Below are positions 51,163 through 58,711 of a DNA stretch of 64,000 bases, one piece after another. The position numbers and the translations under genes are program-made. Under the pieces are notes generated by a model. That model was not told where the DNA came from. It searched no databases and saw nothing but the letters and a program-made list of their open reading frames with translations. Numbering within the stretch: position 1 is the stretch's first letter; each line of letters starts with the position of its first letter. The DNA is from Hyphomicrobiales bacterium (GTDB lineage: Bacteria > Pseudomonadota > Alphaproteobacteria > Rhizobiales > Rhizobiaceae): NCBI GenBank assembly GCA_900473795.1, contig UCMT01000005.1, forward strand, positions 372,001 to 436,000, read 5' to 3'.

Positions 51163-51678
51163 CGTCCCATCTGGTCGCACAGCCGTAAAAGACTGCCATC
51201 TGGTCAGATTTCAGAGTGCTCTCCGTATTCAGCGTTGGCACTGCCCTAGCATAGGGCAGCATCTTGTGCGCCGCAACAAATTCCGTGCGCCACCCACGTT
51301 GTCGCGTGCCGATTGATTCCAATAGACGTGACACCGGTGGTCTTTTTTCGAGCCCCCCGAGAGATTGTGCGACATGGACAACGCGGCAATTTGCAAAACA
51401 CCCTGCCACCGATATCTGTCATGAATGTGTTTCCCGCACCATTAAAATGGGCAAAAACAGGGCTTTGACTGCTGCTTTCCGCTGCGCGTTGCCGCCAAGG
51501 AAATATGGCTCACGGCACCATGATTTCCAAAGATCGCGATCCCGCTTGCATCAATGTCATTTGGACTTATATTGCAGCGCACTCGTTTCTCGCTCTGCCA
51601 GGCCGAGTATCCCAATGGCTGCAAGCCACCTTCACGCGCTGAGCTCAGTTCACCGCGAACAACCGAAGGAGTCACTCT
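51163..51678. other. Gene-free region between exoQ and the XRE gene
   Basis: About 515 bp. Frames open here on either strand have no domain pattern and no ribosome site, and I reject them as genes. It marks the right edge of the exo cluster and holds the exoQ upstream region. No GGAAC-N16/17-CGTT promoter was found in it. Confidence 0.5.
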
Positions 51679-51924
51679 ATGACCATCTCAACCAACAATG
51701 CTGCCGTTCCTGGCAACTCTGGTATGCCGCCCGTTGAAATCGGGGAAGCCGTCAAGCGTTTTCGCGAAGCTTCTGGGTACAGCATCGAAGATCTCGCCGT
51801 GACCTGCGGGCTGACGGACGTCGAAATTTCCAGGATCGAGACCGGCGAGGACGTCGACCCCGGCAGGGTGAAGCGCATTGCCGCTGCACTTCAAATGCCC
51901 GCCTCAATCTTCGATTCTCTTTAG
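51679..51924 (+). CDS. Small XRE-type HTH protein
   Basis: 81 residues with an HTH at about 20-78 (VEIGEAVKRFREASGYSIEDLAVTCGLTDVEISRIETGEDV) and a polar Asn/Ser-rich first 18 residues. AAGGAG lies 8 bases before the ATG. DNA-binding regulator of unknown target; smaller than phage repressors and not related in tail to the three copies at 23.5-24.6 kb. Confidence 0.78.
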   Translation: MTISTNNAAVPGNSGMPPVEIGEAVKRFREASGYSIEDLAVTCGLTDVEISRIETGEDVDPGRVKRIAAALQMPASIFDSL

Positions 51925-52193
51925 AAAACCGGGGTGTCGCGCCAAAATCGGGCGCGACGCCTGCTTTGATGCGTTTCCTTGGGAGCCGTTTCGGTGACCA
52001 AATGAAGGATGGTCCGGAAATCGCGCGTTTCAGCAGTTGCGCGGCGGCTGCGTATACGGGGCGCGGCATCGGTGCTACAGGTTGCCGGTCACAGTCGCCG
52101 ATGCCCTCATTTCGCATTGGCATATTGTCAAGAACTGTACCGAGACGGCCGATATCGGCTTTGCCGGGACCAGCATCCCGAAAGGCGCCGTTC

Positions 52194-52427
52194 ATGGCCG
52201 AGAAATTCATCGTAGTTCCTTACCGCAAGGTTCGTGGCGGGATGGCGCCGGGGGAGATGCGTCAGGCGTCCAATGCCGCCAGCGCTGAGAAAATCGCCGC
52301 AGCGATGGCAGGCCGCTTTGCCGGCGTTGCCGCCTATGCCGTCGAAGTCGATGAGGAAACCGGCGACATGACGAGCCCGCGCCTGCTGGTGCAGTTCGGG
52401 GAAATTGCCGAACTTCCGTCGTCCTGA
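52194..52427 (+). CDS. Small soluble protein of unknown function
   Basis: 77 residues (MAEKFIVVPYRKVRGGMAPGEMRQASNAASAEKIAAAMAG start), no signal or TM. It appears as an alpha/beta protein with an acidic middle (VEVDEETGD) and ends VQFGEIAELPSS. The start at 52194 is the domain-like beginning; the frame is open upstream without support. I recall similar short proteins in Rhizobiaceae but no function. Confidence 0.65.
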   Translation: MAEKFIVVPYRKVRGGMAPGEMRQASNAASAEKIAAAMAGRFAGVAAYAVEVDEETGDMTSPRLLVQFGEIAELPSS

Positions 52428-52596
52428 CGTCGGTGCGATACGCACCGGACCACCAAACAGCATGCGAAGAACGTCGGGACTGACGAGAACCACCATCCAG
52501 GCCTCGCCGCCTAGACAAGCGTGCTCTTTCCCGAGTCCGTATTTTGGAAGAAAAGCTGAAATTTCAGGCACCTTTCCCGCGCCGGACCATCTTTTC

Positions 52597-52621
52597 GGAA
52601 CATTCGCCCCGCTGCGACGTT
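52597..52621 (+). promoter_or_regulatory. EcfG-type promoter GGAAC-N16-CGTT
   Basis: Perfect match to the alphaproteobacterial general-stress sigma (EcfG/RpoE) promoter, 64 bp upstream of the ATG at 52686. Confidence 0.8.
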
Positions 52622-52685
52622 TAAGGGGCAGTTGCCTTCAACGTTTGCTGGCACAGGCTCCATTTCTCGAAAGGATATGAACGCC

Positions 52686-53126
52686 ATGAATCAACGTTTT
52701 GACCCCAGTGAAAATCGCAACGTCAATCCGGCGGCATGGCCTGCTGACAAAGCAAACCAGCCCGCAACGGATCCGTTGGCAACCCAGCGTCGACCGGAAG
52801 ACATTGAACGCCGTTCCAGGCGTTCGAGCTGGCCGATTCTAATCATCCTTCTGGCCGGTCTGGTTCTGGCACTGCTCGTCTGGCTGCCAGCCGAGTTTTC
52901 CAGCGACCAGACGAATGATACGGCAACGCAGCCGTCGACAACGGAACAAACGACCACGCCGCCGGTCGACAACAGCGCGACCCCGGGAACAGCAACCCCG
53001 GATACGAACGCAACGCCGGACACAACGACGACGCCAAACGCTACGCCGGCAACCCCGGATACGCAGACGCCGGCCACCGGCACCGATACGCAGACCCCTG
53101 CGACCGGAACTGCCCCGCAGAACTGA
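52686..53126 (+). CDS. Membrane protein with Thr/Pro-rich tail
   Basis: 146 residues. Polar N-terminal 45, one TM helix at about 48-70 (WPILIILLAGLVLALLVWLP), then a 75-residue periplasmic tail of Thr/Pro/Ala/Asp repeats (TTPPVDNSATPGTATPDTNA style), likely disordered. ATG 52686 is preferred over 52677 because AAGGA is 10 bases upstream. It is directly behind a perfect EcfG-type promoter, so expected under general stress control. Ends at a strong terminator. No function assigned. Confidence 0.75.
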   Translation: MNQRFDPSENRNVNPAAWPADKANQPATDPLATQRRPEDIERRSRRSSWPILIILLAGLVLALLVWLPAEFSSDQTNDTATQPSTTEQTTTPPVDNSATPGTATPDTNATPDTTTTPNATPATPDTQTPATGTDTQTPATGTAPQN

Positions 53127-53145
53127 TCGCATGAAAAATGACAGC

Positions 53146-53178
53146 ATGGCGGAGTCTCTTCCGAGGCTCCGCCATTTT
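53146..53178 (+). terminator. Rho-independent terminator
   Basis: ATGGCGGAG/CTCCGCCAT stem (9 bp) followed by TTT, 20 bp after the preceding stop. Confidence 0.8.
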
Positions 53179-53220
53179 CGTGTCCGCAGATGCCGGCTGG
53201 AGGGGTTCAAGCTCCTGAAA

Positions 53221-53245
53221 TGAACCAAAGACGACGCCATCCGTT
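53221..53245 (+). promoter_or_regulatory. Near-consensus EcfG-type promoter TGAAC-N16-CGTT
   Basis: One mismatch from GGAAC-N16-CGTT, 35 bp upstream of the BON gene start at 53281. Confidence 0.6.
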
Positions 53246-53280
53246 ACTCTTTGTGATACCATCAGAACAAGGAGGGAGTG

Positions 53281-53775
53281 ATGAAACGCAAGACGACAAA
53301 AACGACGGGGCGCGAGGAAGACTATCGCGACTATGAGGAGCGCGACCTCGTTGAAGGCTGGCCCTATGCCGATGCCCCACTCGGATCGGACACAGAAATC
53401 GGAAACAGCTCCTATGGCCAGGCCGACACGAACTTCGATGAAGCGGGCAATCCCGGCTTTGAACGCAGCAGCGACACTGTGATCGAAAGCACCGACGGCC
53501 CGGATCTTTTCAGTGACGGTGTCGAGGCGGACGTTGAGGACGATGCGTTGGAGGAGGCCATCGGCAATGCACTGTCGGATAGCGACATAGACACCTCGGG
53601 CATGGACCTGAAAGTCAGGCGCGGCACCGCCCTTCTGACTGGCGAGGTCGACACCGCGCAAGACCGTCGCCGTATCGAGCGGTTCATCTACGATACACCC
53701 GGCATTTCGAATTTGCGCAACGAGTTGACGTTGCGTGGCGCCGATAGCAATATTCCCAGCGATTGGGACGACTGA
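53281..53775 (+). CDS. BON domain protein
   Basis: 164 residues; cytoplasmic-looking acidic protein with a BON domain at about 85-155 (DALEEAIGNALSDSDIDTSGMDLKVRRGTALLTGEVDTAQDRRRIERFIYDTPGISNLRNEL). BON domains bind lipids or other surfaces and are common in osmotic-stress proteins. The first 80 residues are charged and low-complexity. AAGGAGGG sits just upstream of ATG 53281; a GTG at 53278 precedes it. Behind a near-consensus EcfG promoter. Confidence 0.85.
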   Translation: MKRKTTKTTGREEDYRDYEERDLVEGWPYADAPLGSDTEIGNSSYGQADTNFDEAGNPGFERSSDTVIESTDGPDLFSDGVEADVEDDALEEAIGNALSDSDIDTSGMDLKVRRGTALLTGEVDTAQDRRRIERFIYDTPGISNLRNELTLRGADSNIPSDWDD

Positions 53776-53787
53776 GCACCGTAGCCG

Positions 53788-54075
53788 TCAGAGGGTCTCC
53801 TCGGAAACAGGGATGGCTGATGCCGCCTTCCAGCCGAACCGACTCCGGGAGGGGCCGCGCTCGCCTGGCATGAGGGAACCGGCAGCCGGCATGGACAGTT
53901 TGCCTGGTTTCGTGAGGAGCGTCGTCACGGCTTGCTTTGCTTCGATTGGAAGGGAAAACAGGCGGCCATCAAGGCTCCAAACGCCGTATTTGACCGCGAT
54001 GAAGCGAAACCGGTCTCCATCAGGCACCACCGCGCCCACCGGTTCGCCGTTGAATTCTATCACCTGCTTCTGCAT
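53788..54075 (-). CDS. Hypothetical 95-residue protein
   Basis: Not recognised. The first 60 residues look like a small beta-rich domain (QVIEFNGEPVGAVVPDGDRFRFIAVKYGVWSLDGRLF) followed by a helix, with a basic Ser/Arg-rich tail. No signal peptide. Convergent with the BON gene (12 bp apart). A near-EcfG element (GGAAC-N16-GGTT) lies 88 bp upstream on the same strand. Confidence 0.6.
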   Translation of the reverse strand: MQKQVIEFNGEPVGAVVPDGDRFRFIAVKYGVWSLDGRLFSLPIEAKQAVTTLLTKPGKLSMPAAGSLMPGERGPSRSRFGWKAASAIPVSEETL

Positions 54076-54162
54076 GAATGTCGCTCCCGCTGCCTTTTAC
54101 AGGCAGTCATTTTCGTTGCGCACGGCACAACGGACCGAACCCTCGCCTTCAGCCGGCGGTTT

Positions 54163-54187
54163 AACCGATGAAGATGACGTTTGTTCC
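54163..54187 (-). promoter_or_regulatory. Weak EcfG-like element GGAAC-N16-GGTT
   Basis: Minus-strand element with one mismatch in the -10 box, upstream of the gene ending at 53788. Listed because the surrounding genes carry perfect copies. Confidence 0.35.
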
Positions 54188-54315
54188 GGGGGCGATGAAA
54201 AATTTTCGGATTCCGGCAGATGACGTGCTCGGCGTTTTGAGGCGAGCCAACGCTGCTGCAGCCGGTGTTCTGCCGGCTGCAGCGGGTGATGTCCCTGGAC
54301 TCGGGACGGCACCAG

Positions 54316-55569
54316 TCATGCCAGAAAGCGGTGAGGCCTGTAGGGCTTGATATCAATCACCGTCTTCTCCCCGGTCATCGCTTCCGCAAGTGCACGGCCG
54401 GTGACGGGGCCAAGCGTCATGCCATGATGGGCGTGACCGAAGGCGAACCACAGGCCTTCATGGCGGGGCGCCTTGCCGATGATCGGCATCATGTCGGGTG
54501 TGCAGGGACGCGCGCCCATCCACGGCTCCTCGTCACGGCGTTCGGCGAGCGGGAAGAATTCCCGGGCAACGCGTTCGGCGCGGGTCAGCTGCACCGGCGT
54601 CTTCGGCGCATCGCGGTGGGCGAATTCGGCACCGGTCGTCAGGCGGATGCCGCGCAGCATCGGCGCGAGGAAATAGCCCTTTTCGGCATCGAGTACCCAG
54701 TTGTTGAGCTGCGCGCCCTCCTCCGTGCCGTAATGCATGTGATAGCCGCGCTTGACGGCAAGCGGGAAATGATAGCCGAGCTTCCTCGTCACCGTGTCGG
54801 CCCAAGGGCCGAGCGCCACGACGACTTCCCGGGCTTCCAGCGGCCCTTCCGGCGTGGCGACGCGCCAGCCGGCGCCTTCGAGAACATGCTCGAGCGTCGC
54901 CGCATCGCCCGGGACCAGGCGCCCGCCGAGCGACTGGAAATAGATGAGGTAGGCCTTGTTGAGGCTATGCGGATCACGGATCGACCAGGGATCGGTCCAG
55001 CGCAGACCGCCAGCGAGATCGGCCCTGATCGACGGCTCCATCGTCTTCAGCTCGCTGCTCGACAGCTTGTGATGGTTGACGCCGAAAGCGGAGGAAAGCT
55101 TTTCGGCATCCTTGTAGGCGGCGTCACGGGCGGCTTCGGTGCGGAACACCTTCATCCAGCCGTCCTTGCGGATGAGATCACCGGCGCCAGAGGCATTGAT
55201 CAGATCCTCGTGCTCGGCGATCGAATTCTCGATCAGCGGCGCATACATCGAGGCGATGTTCTCATGCTGGGTGAAGCCGGAATTCCACCAGTAGCGAATA
55301 AGGAACGGCACGAGGCCTGGCAACGCGCGAAAGTGATAATGCGCGTCGATGGTATTGTTCAGGGCATAGCGGAACAACGCGCCGAAGTCGTGCGGGAAAC
55401 CGTAGGGGAACACGCCTTCACGCTGGATCAGGCCGGCGTTGCCGTAGGAGGTTTCTTCGCCCGCGCCACGGCGATCGACAAGCACCACGGACTTGCCCCG
55501 CCGCGCCAGATGGATCGCGGTCGACAGGCCGACGATGCCCGCGCCCAGAACTACGACGTCTGTTTTCAT
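54316..55569 (-). CDS. FAD-dependent D-amino-acid dehydrogenase (DadA-like)
   Basis: 417-residue flavoprotein of the DAO family; probably oxidises D-amino acids with electrons passed to the respiratory chain at the inner membrane face. N-terminal FAD motif VVVLGAGIVGLSTAIHLARRGK, middle EGPLEAREVVVALGPWADTVTRKLGYHFPLAVKRGYH, and C-terminal CTPDMMPIIGKAPRHEGLWFAFGHAHHGMTLGPVTG-type second FAD-binding part. The start at 55569 (MKTDVVV) is chosen over 55584. It could also be another DAO family member. Standing alone among stress genes. Confidence 0.82.
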   Translation of the reverse strand: MKTDVVVLGAGIVGLSTAIHLARRGKSVVLVDRRGAGEETSYGNAGLIQREGVFPYGFPHDFGALFRYALNNTIDAHYHFRALPGLVPFLIRYWWNSGFTQHENIASMYAPLIENSIAEHEDLINASGAGDLIRKDGWMKVFRTEAARDAAYKDAEKLSSAFGVNHHKLSSSELKTMEPSIRADLAGGLRWTDPWSIRDPHSLNKAYLIYFQSLGGRLVPGDAATLEHVLEGAGWRVATPEGPLEAREVVVALGPWADTVTRKLGYHFPLAVKRGYHMHYGTEEGAQLNNWVLDAEKGYFLAPMLRGIRLTTGAEFAHRDAPKTPVQLTRAERVAREFFPLAERRDEEPWMGARPCTPDMMPIIGKAPRHEGLWFAFGHAHHGMTLGPVTGRALAEAMTGEKTVIDIKPYRPHRFLA

Positions 55570-55808
55570 GCCCCGGTTCCCCATTTTGGTTAGTTCTTCA
55601 GCCTGTTCATGTTCTTCTCGATAAGCCCAGCAGCGACTTCATGCTGCCTGCGGCTCCGGATTGTGCGCTTGCGAATGGTTCCGTCATGAATAGCCAAGCC
55701 AATTGCCTTCGGCAAGCAGGCGGCGGTTCGCGGCACGGCTGAGAAAGACAAGGAAAAGGGAGCGATGCTTGCGCACCACTCCCTTTTCAGCCGCATAACC
55801 TGATAAAA

Positions 55809-55973
55809 TCAGGTCCGGCGCATAAAGCCAGCCACCAGCGAGATGACCAGGAAAGCCAGGAACAGGAAGAACAGGACCTGTGCGATGCCAGCAGAAGCGC
55901 CCGCAATACCACCAAATCCTAGAACACCCGCGATAATAGCAACGACGAGGAAGACAAGAGCGTAGTACAGCAT
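55809..55973 (-). CDS. DUF1328 small membrane protein
   Basis: 54 residues: [22 protein letters not shown] and [20 protein letters not shown], two TM helices joined by a Gly/Ala turn, the DUF1328 (YtjA-like) pattern. AAGGAGAG is 8 bases before the ATG. A perfect EcfG-type promoter lies 35 bp upstream. Inner-membrane stress protein of unknown function. Confidence 0.88.
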   Translation of the reverse strand: MLYYALVFLVVAIIAGVLGFGGIAGASAGIAQVLFFLFLAFLVISLVAGFMRRT

Positions 55974-56007
55974 CGAAACTCTCCTTGAATTAATCTATCC
56001 GCAGCTA

Positions 56008-56032
56008 AACGCAGAAGAGATAATTTTGTTCC
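56008..56032 (-). promoter_or_regulatory. EcfG-type promoter GGAAC-N16-CGTT (minus)
   Basis: Perfect match, driving the DUF1328 gene whose ATG is at 55973. Confidence 0.82.
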
Positions 56033-56133
56033 AGGAACGGGCATGCCTCGGCTTCTCGTCAAGATTGAAACTATTGATTAACCATGCTTTGGAAATTTGC
56101 TCCGAATTGACACGGATTGGCCATTCGCATCGC

Positions 56134-56159
56134 GGAACCTTCCCGGTGTAGGGAACGTT
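56134..56159 (+). promoter_or_regulatory. EcfG-type promoter GGAAC-N17-CGTT
   Basis: Perfect match, 17 bp upstream of the NepR-like gene start at 56177. Confidence 0.82.
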
Positions 56160-56176
56160 GTGAAGGTACGTAGTCC

Positions 56177-56401
56177 ATGCGAGACAATAAAATGACCGTA
56201 TCCACGTCCAACATCTGGAAATCAGCGGCAGCGACGGTCCGCCAGCCGGGCCAAACGCGTGACAAGAACCTGCACATCGGCGGGACTCTGCGCGATCTGT
56301 ATGTCGCCGAACAGATGCCGAAGACGGATAAGACTTTTACTGATCTTCTGGACGCACTTAATACGGCAGAGGAAGCCGCGACGCGGCATCGCCGCAAGTG
56401 A
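56177..56401 (+). CDS. NepR-like small protein (possible second anti-sigma factor)
   Basis: 74 residues. The segment IGGTLRDLYVAEQMPKTDKT followed by FTDLLDALNTAEEA aligns without gaps to the core of the NepR at 60,206 (SKLRALYSAVEQEPIPDMFLDLLEKLDQAE): shared L-R-x-L-Y, acidic middle, Pro, F-x-D-L-L-x-x-L and A-E. NepR proteins bind the EcfG sigma factor and, on stress, PhyR. Several rhizobia have two such anti-sigma factors. The promoter 17 bp upstream is itself EcfG-type, suggesting feedback. ATG 56177 chosen; ATG 56192 possible. Followed by a strong terminator. The assignment is by eye only. Confidence 0.65.
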   Translation: MRDNKMTVSTSNIWKSAAATVRQPGQTRDKNLHIGGTLRDLYVAEQMPKTDKTFTDLLDALNTAEEAATRHRRK

Positions 56402-56452
56402 AACGAAAAAAGCGGCTGCCGATGTTCCGTTGTTGATCGTCGCGCGGGCCAA

Positions 56453-56482
56453 AAAAACGGCGCCGTTTCAGGCGCCGTTTTT
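56453..56482. terminator. Bidirectional rho-independent terminator
   Basis: AAAAACGGCGCC/GGCGCCGTTTTT, 12-bp perfect stem, 6-base loop, flanked by A-run and T-run. It serves both the NepR-like gene (plus) and the PRC-barrel gene (minus), which converge here. Confidence 0.92.
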
Positions 56483-56492
56483 GTCAACAGCT

Positions 56493-57434
56493 TCAATTTG
56501 CAGGCGTGCTGAGAACGACACCCTGCGGATTGGCCTTGTAGGCTGCTTCGTCATAGGCAACCTGGTTTTCCAGCTGCGCCTTGGTGAAGGGGGAATAGAT
56601 TGTCATAGCGCCATTCGCATCGGCCATCACCTGGACGCTCGCCGCACTCATGGCGACCGGCTTCTCGCCGATACCCAGGAAGCCGCCGACATCAATCACA
56701 TAAGCCTCAACCTTGCCGTCCTGGCCGAGGATGACGTCGCCGATCTCACCGACCTTGGTATCGTCGGCAACCTTCACGTCGGTGCCGATCAGTTTGTCGG
56801 CGCTGACCAGTGCCGGATCGACGAGTTTCATTTCCGGAGGAGGATTGGAGGCCGTGGTACCGGGATCGATCTGCGGATTGTCCGGATCGGTCATCTGCGG
56901 TGTGGTACCGGTCGCGGGCTGTGTGGACTGGGCGGTTTCCTTCCCGGTAATCGGCGGCGCGGAAGAGGTCTTGGTGTCCCTGTTCTCGGGAGCCGCCGCC
57001 ACGACGCCGTCAATGATCGCCGTGCGATCGAATTGCGGTGCGGCCTGCAGTTCCTCCTTGGTGACGGAGACGACGATGATGCGCTGGCCGTCTCGGTCGG
57101 ACCAGGAGACACGGTCGAAATTGACCGCCACGTCCTTTTCGCCGAGACCCAGGAAGCCGCCGACACCGATCACGAGTGCCTCGGCGCCACCATCGGCGTT
57201 GATGACGACGTCGTTGACATCGCCGATCGCTTCGCCCTGTTCGTCGGCGCCGGTGTAAACGGTCTTCCCGAGCACCGAGCTCGCCAGAACCTGCTCCGGT
57301 GCGGCCGAGAAATACCCGGGCGCGCCCTGGCGGACGGCCTTGGCGGGATCAGCGTTCGTCGCAGCATCCTGCGCAAGCGCGCCGGAGGACAGGAACGCGG
57401 CGACCGCGGTCGTGGCCAAGAGGGTGCGGATCAT
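56493..57434 (-). CDS. Exported protein with two PRC-barrel domains
   Basis: 313 residues. Signal peptide about 1-21 (TTAVAAFLSSGALAQDA). Two PRC-barrel-like repeats at about 50-135 (SVLGKTVYTGADEQGEAIGDVNDVVINADGGAEALVIGVGG) and about 205-290 (LIGTDVKVADDTKVGEIGDVILGQDGKVEAYVIDVGG), joined by a Thr/Pro-rich linker. Periplasmic, function unknown. A perfect EcfG promoter is 84 bp upstream and a bidirectional terminator lies 11 bp past its stop. Confidence 0.85.
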   Translation of the reverse strand: MIRTLLATTAVAAFLSSGALAQDAATNADPAKAVRQGAPGYFSAAPEQVLASSVLGKTVYTGADEQGEAIGDVNDVVINADGGAEALVIGVGGFLGLGEKDVAVNFDRVSWSDRDGQRIIVVSVTKEELQAAPQFDRTAIIDGVVAAAPENRDTKTSSAPPITGKETAQSTQPATGTTPQMTDPDNPQIDPGTTASNPPPEMKLVDPALVSADKLIGTDVKVADDTKVGEIGDVILGQDGKVEAYVIDVGGFLGIGEKPVAMSAASVQVMADANGAMTIYSPFTKAQLENQVAYDEAAYKANPQGVVLSTPAN

Positions 57435-57518
57435 TGTTATACTCCTTCATGCAAATGGTCTGGGGAGGCTATCGGGCACGATGCTTGTGATCCCGCCGGT
57501 GATGAAAGCCATTTGGGA

Positions 57519-57544
57519 AACGGAGGCCTGCAAGATTTTGTTCC
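57519..57544 (-). promoter_or_regulatory. EcfG-type promoter GGAAC-N17-CGTT (minus)
   Basis: Perfect match, 84 bp upstream of the PRC-barrel gene start at 57434. Confidence 0.8.
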
Positions 57545-57615
57545 GAACTCTACCGGCCGCCTATTCGCGCAAAGCGCGCCGCCGGGGGTGCGGGTTCACC
57601 CCGTTCGGGGCCTTT

Positions 57616-57693
57616 TCAGAGGTAGTTGAAAAAATAGAGCAGAAGAATGATCGGTATCGGGATACCGATCAGCCAGAGCAAAATGCCTCTCAT
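57616..57693 (-). CDS. 25-residue hydrophobic membrane peptide
   Basis: Short ORF encoding a single Ile/Leu/Pro-rich hydrophobic helix that starts MRGILLWLIGIPIP and ends in YFFNYL. ATG 57693 is preceded by a GGGAG site. Its size and location among stress genes fit a small membrane protein, but short ORFs carry more risk of being chance. No partner is evident. Confidence 0.6.
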   Translation of the reverse strand: MRGILLWLIGIPIPIILLLYFFNYL

Positions 57694-57790
57694 TGGAAAA
57701 ACTCCCAGCTCGCGGTTGATCTTTGCCGGAGGGTCACGTTCCGCTGATCCCGGGGTTCTTCCAAACCCCTGCCGGCTCTGCTTGTAAAAG

Positions 57791-57817
57791 CGGCACCCGA
57801 ACCATGCCCGGGTGCCG
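57791..57817. terminator. Terminator hairpin downstream of the CsbD gene
   Basis: CGGCACCCG/CGGGTGCCG (9 bp, 9-base loop) with TTTC on one side and CTTTTAC in the minus-strand direction; ends the csbD-like transcript. Confidence 0.75.
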
Positions 57818-57839
57818 TTTCTGCGCAAAAAGCGCGTAT

Positions 57840-58037
57840 TCAATGGCGCGAAGACCACTCGTCGATCTGGCGTTCGGCTTCCTCTTTTGCGATGCCGTAA
57901 CGAACCTGGATGCGACCGGCCAGTTCCTTGCGATGACCTGCGATCACGTCGAGATCGTCGTCGGTGAGCTTGCCCCATTGGGCCTGCGCCTTACCGCGAT
58001 ACTCGTTCCACTTACCTTCGATCATGTCCCAATTCAT
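57840..58037 (-). CDS. CsbD-like stress protein
   Basis: 65 residues: MNWDMIEGKWNEYRGKAQAQWGKLTDDDLDVIAGHRKELAGRI is the CsbD/YjbJ pattern, a highly induced small hydrophilic stress protein of unknown mechanism. The start at 58037 is chosen because the family begins MNWD. A perfect EcfG-type promoter lies 30 bp upstream. Confidence 0.92.
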   Translation of the reverse strand: MNWDMIEGKWNEYRGKAQAQWGKLTDDDLDVIAGHRKELAGRIQVRYGIAKEEAERQIDEWSSRH

Positions 58038-58066
58038 GACATTTCTCCTTGGTTGGGGTATGGGGA

Positions 58067-58092
58067 AACGTTTCGTCATTTTGAAAGGTTCC
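58067..58092 (-). promoter_or_regulatory. EcfG-type promoter GGAAC-N17-CGTT (minus)
   Basis: Perfect match, 30 bp upstream of the CsbD-like ATG. Confidence 0.85.
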
Positions 58093-58106
58093 AGCCTTGA
58101 CGACGA

Positions 58107-58436
58107 TCACTTGCTCAAGACAGCACTGCGGCCGGCCTTTTGCGCGACCATGACCGGGCTTGCCGGATCATCGAAGGTCACCTGAACGTCCAGTTGGCCC
58201 GAAGGCGCAATTTTCCAGACGATTGTTGCATCCTCGATGAACAGGGCAGGATCAACTTCCGTGCATTTGCCATGAACGACCGCGTTGGCGCCCTTGGCCT
58301 CGCTGATCGCCGGCCGCAACAGTTCCCGACATTCGTCGACGGTTTCGAAGCCGATTGCCGGAGCCGGTAATTCCCGGCACTCGACGTTGCCCTGGGTGCA
58401 GCCGACAAGCATCATGATCGCTGCGATATGTTCCAT
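58107..58436 (-). CDS. Small hypothetical protein with short hydrophobic N-terminus
   Basis: 109 residues, not recognised. The N-terminus (MEHIAAIMMLVGCTQGNVECRELP) is hydrophobic then Cys-containing, perhaps an exported protein or lipoprotein (LVGC resembles a short lipobox). Other Cys (VDECRELL, HGKCTEVD) may pair in the periplasm. The C-terminal part has beta-type alternation (IVWKIAPSGQLDVQVTFDDP). AAGGAG before ATG 58436. Perfect EcfG promoter 38 bp upstream. Confidence 0.7.
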   Translation of the reverse strand: MEHIAAIMMLVGCTQGNVECRELPAPAIGFETVDECRELLRPAISEAKGANAVVHGKCTEVDPALFIEDATIVWKIAPSGQLDVQVTFDDPASPVMVAQKAGRSAVLSK

Positions 58437-58474
58437 CGCTGGGCTCCTTTGCACACTGCTAAGCGTGCGAGACA

Positions 58475-58500
58475 AACGGGCACGTATCGTTAGAAGTTCC
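58475..58500 (-). promoter_or_regulatory. EcfG-type promoter GGAAC-N17-CGTT (minus)
   Basis: Perfect match 38 bp before ATG 58436; lies back to back with the plus-strand promoter at 58514. Confidence 0.82.
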
Positions 58501-58513
58501 GAAAATATCGCCG

Positions 58514-58538
58514 GGAACCTTTTTGACCGGATCGCGTT
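58514..58538 (+). promoter_or_regulatory. EcfG-type promoter GGAAC-N16-CGTT
   Basis: Perfect plus-strand match about 170 bp upstream of the alpha/beta hydrolase start, divergent from the promoter at 58475-58500. Confidence 0.7.
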
Positions 58539-58711
58539 TGGAAAATGCGTCAAAGCAATGTCTGACGTGACTTGGTGAGCCCCGGATACCCGCGATCTAA
58601 CCATCGCCTGCCCCAGACAGCCCACCTCCCTAAGGCATTGTTGATGCACGTAAAGGAACGTCGGCAATGTTGCGTCCCCCCTCTCCCCATTGGCTTTCCC
58701 AGGATCCTGGC

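Noticed and set aside
51044-51737. Open frames on both strands between exoQ and the XRE gene
   Set aside because: No domain pattern, no ribosome site and overlap with inverted repeats and the exoQ upstream region.
55590-55796. 68-codon minus-strand frame upstream of the DadA-like gene
   Set aside because: Arg/Lys-rich without similarity; no good ribosome site.
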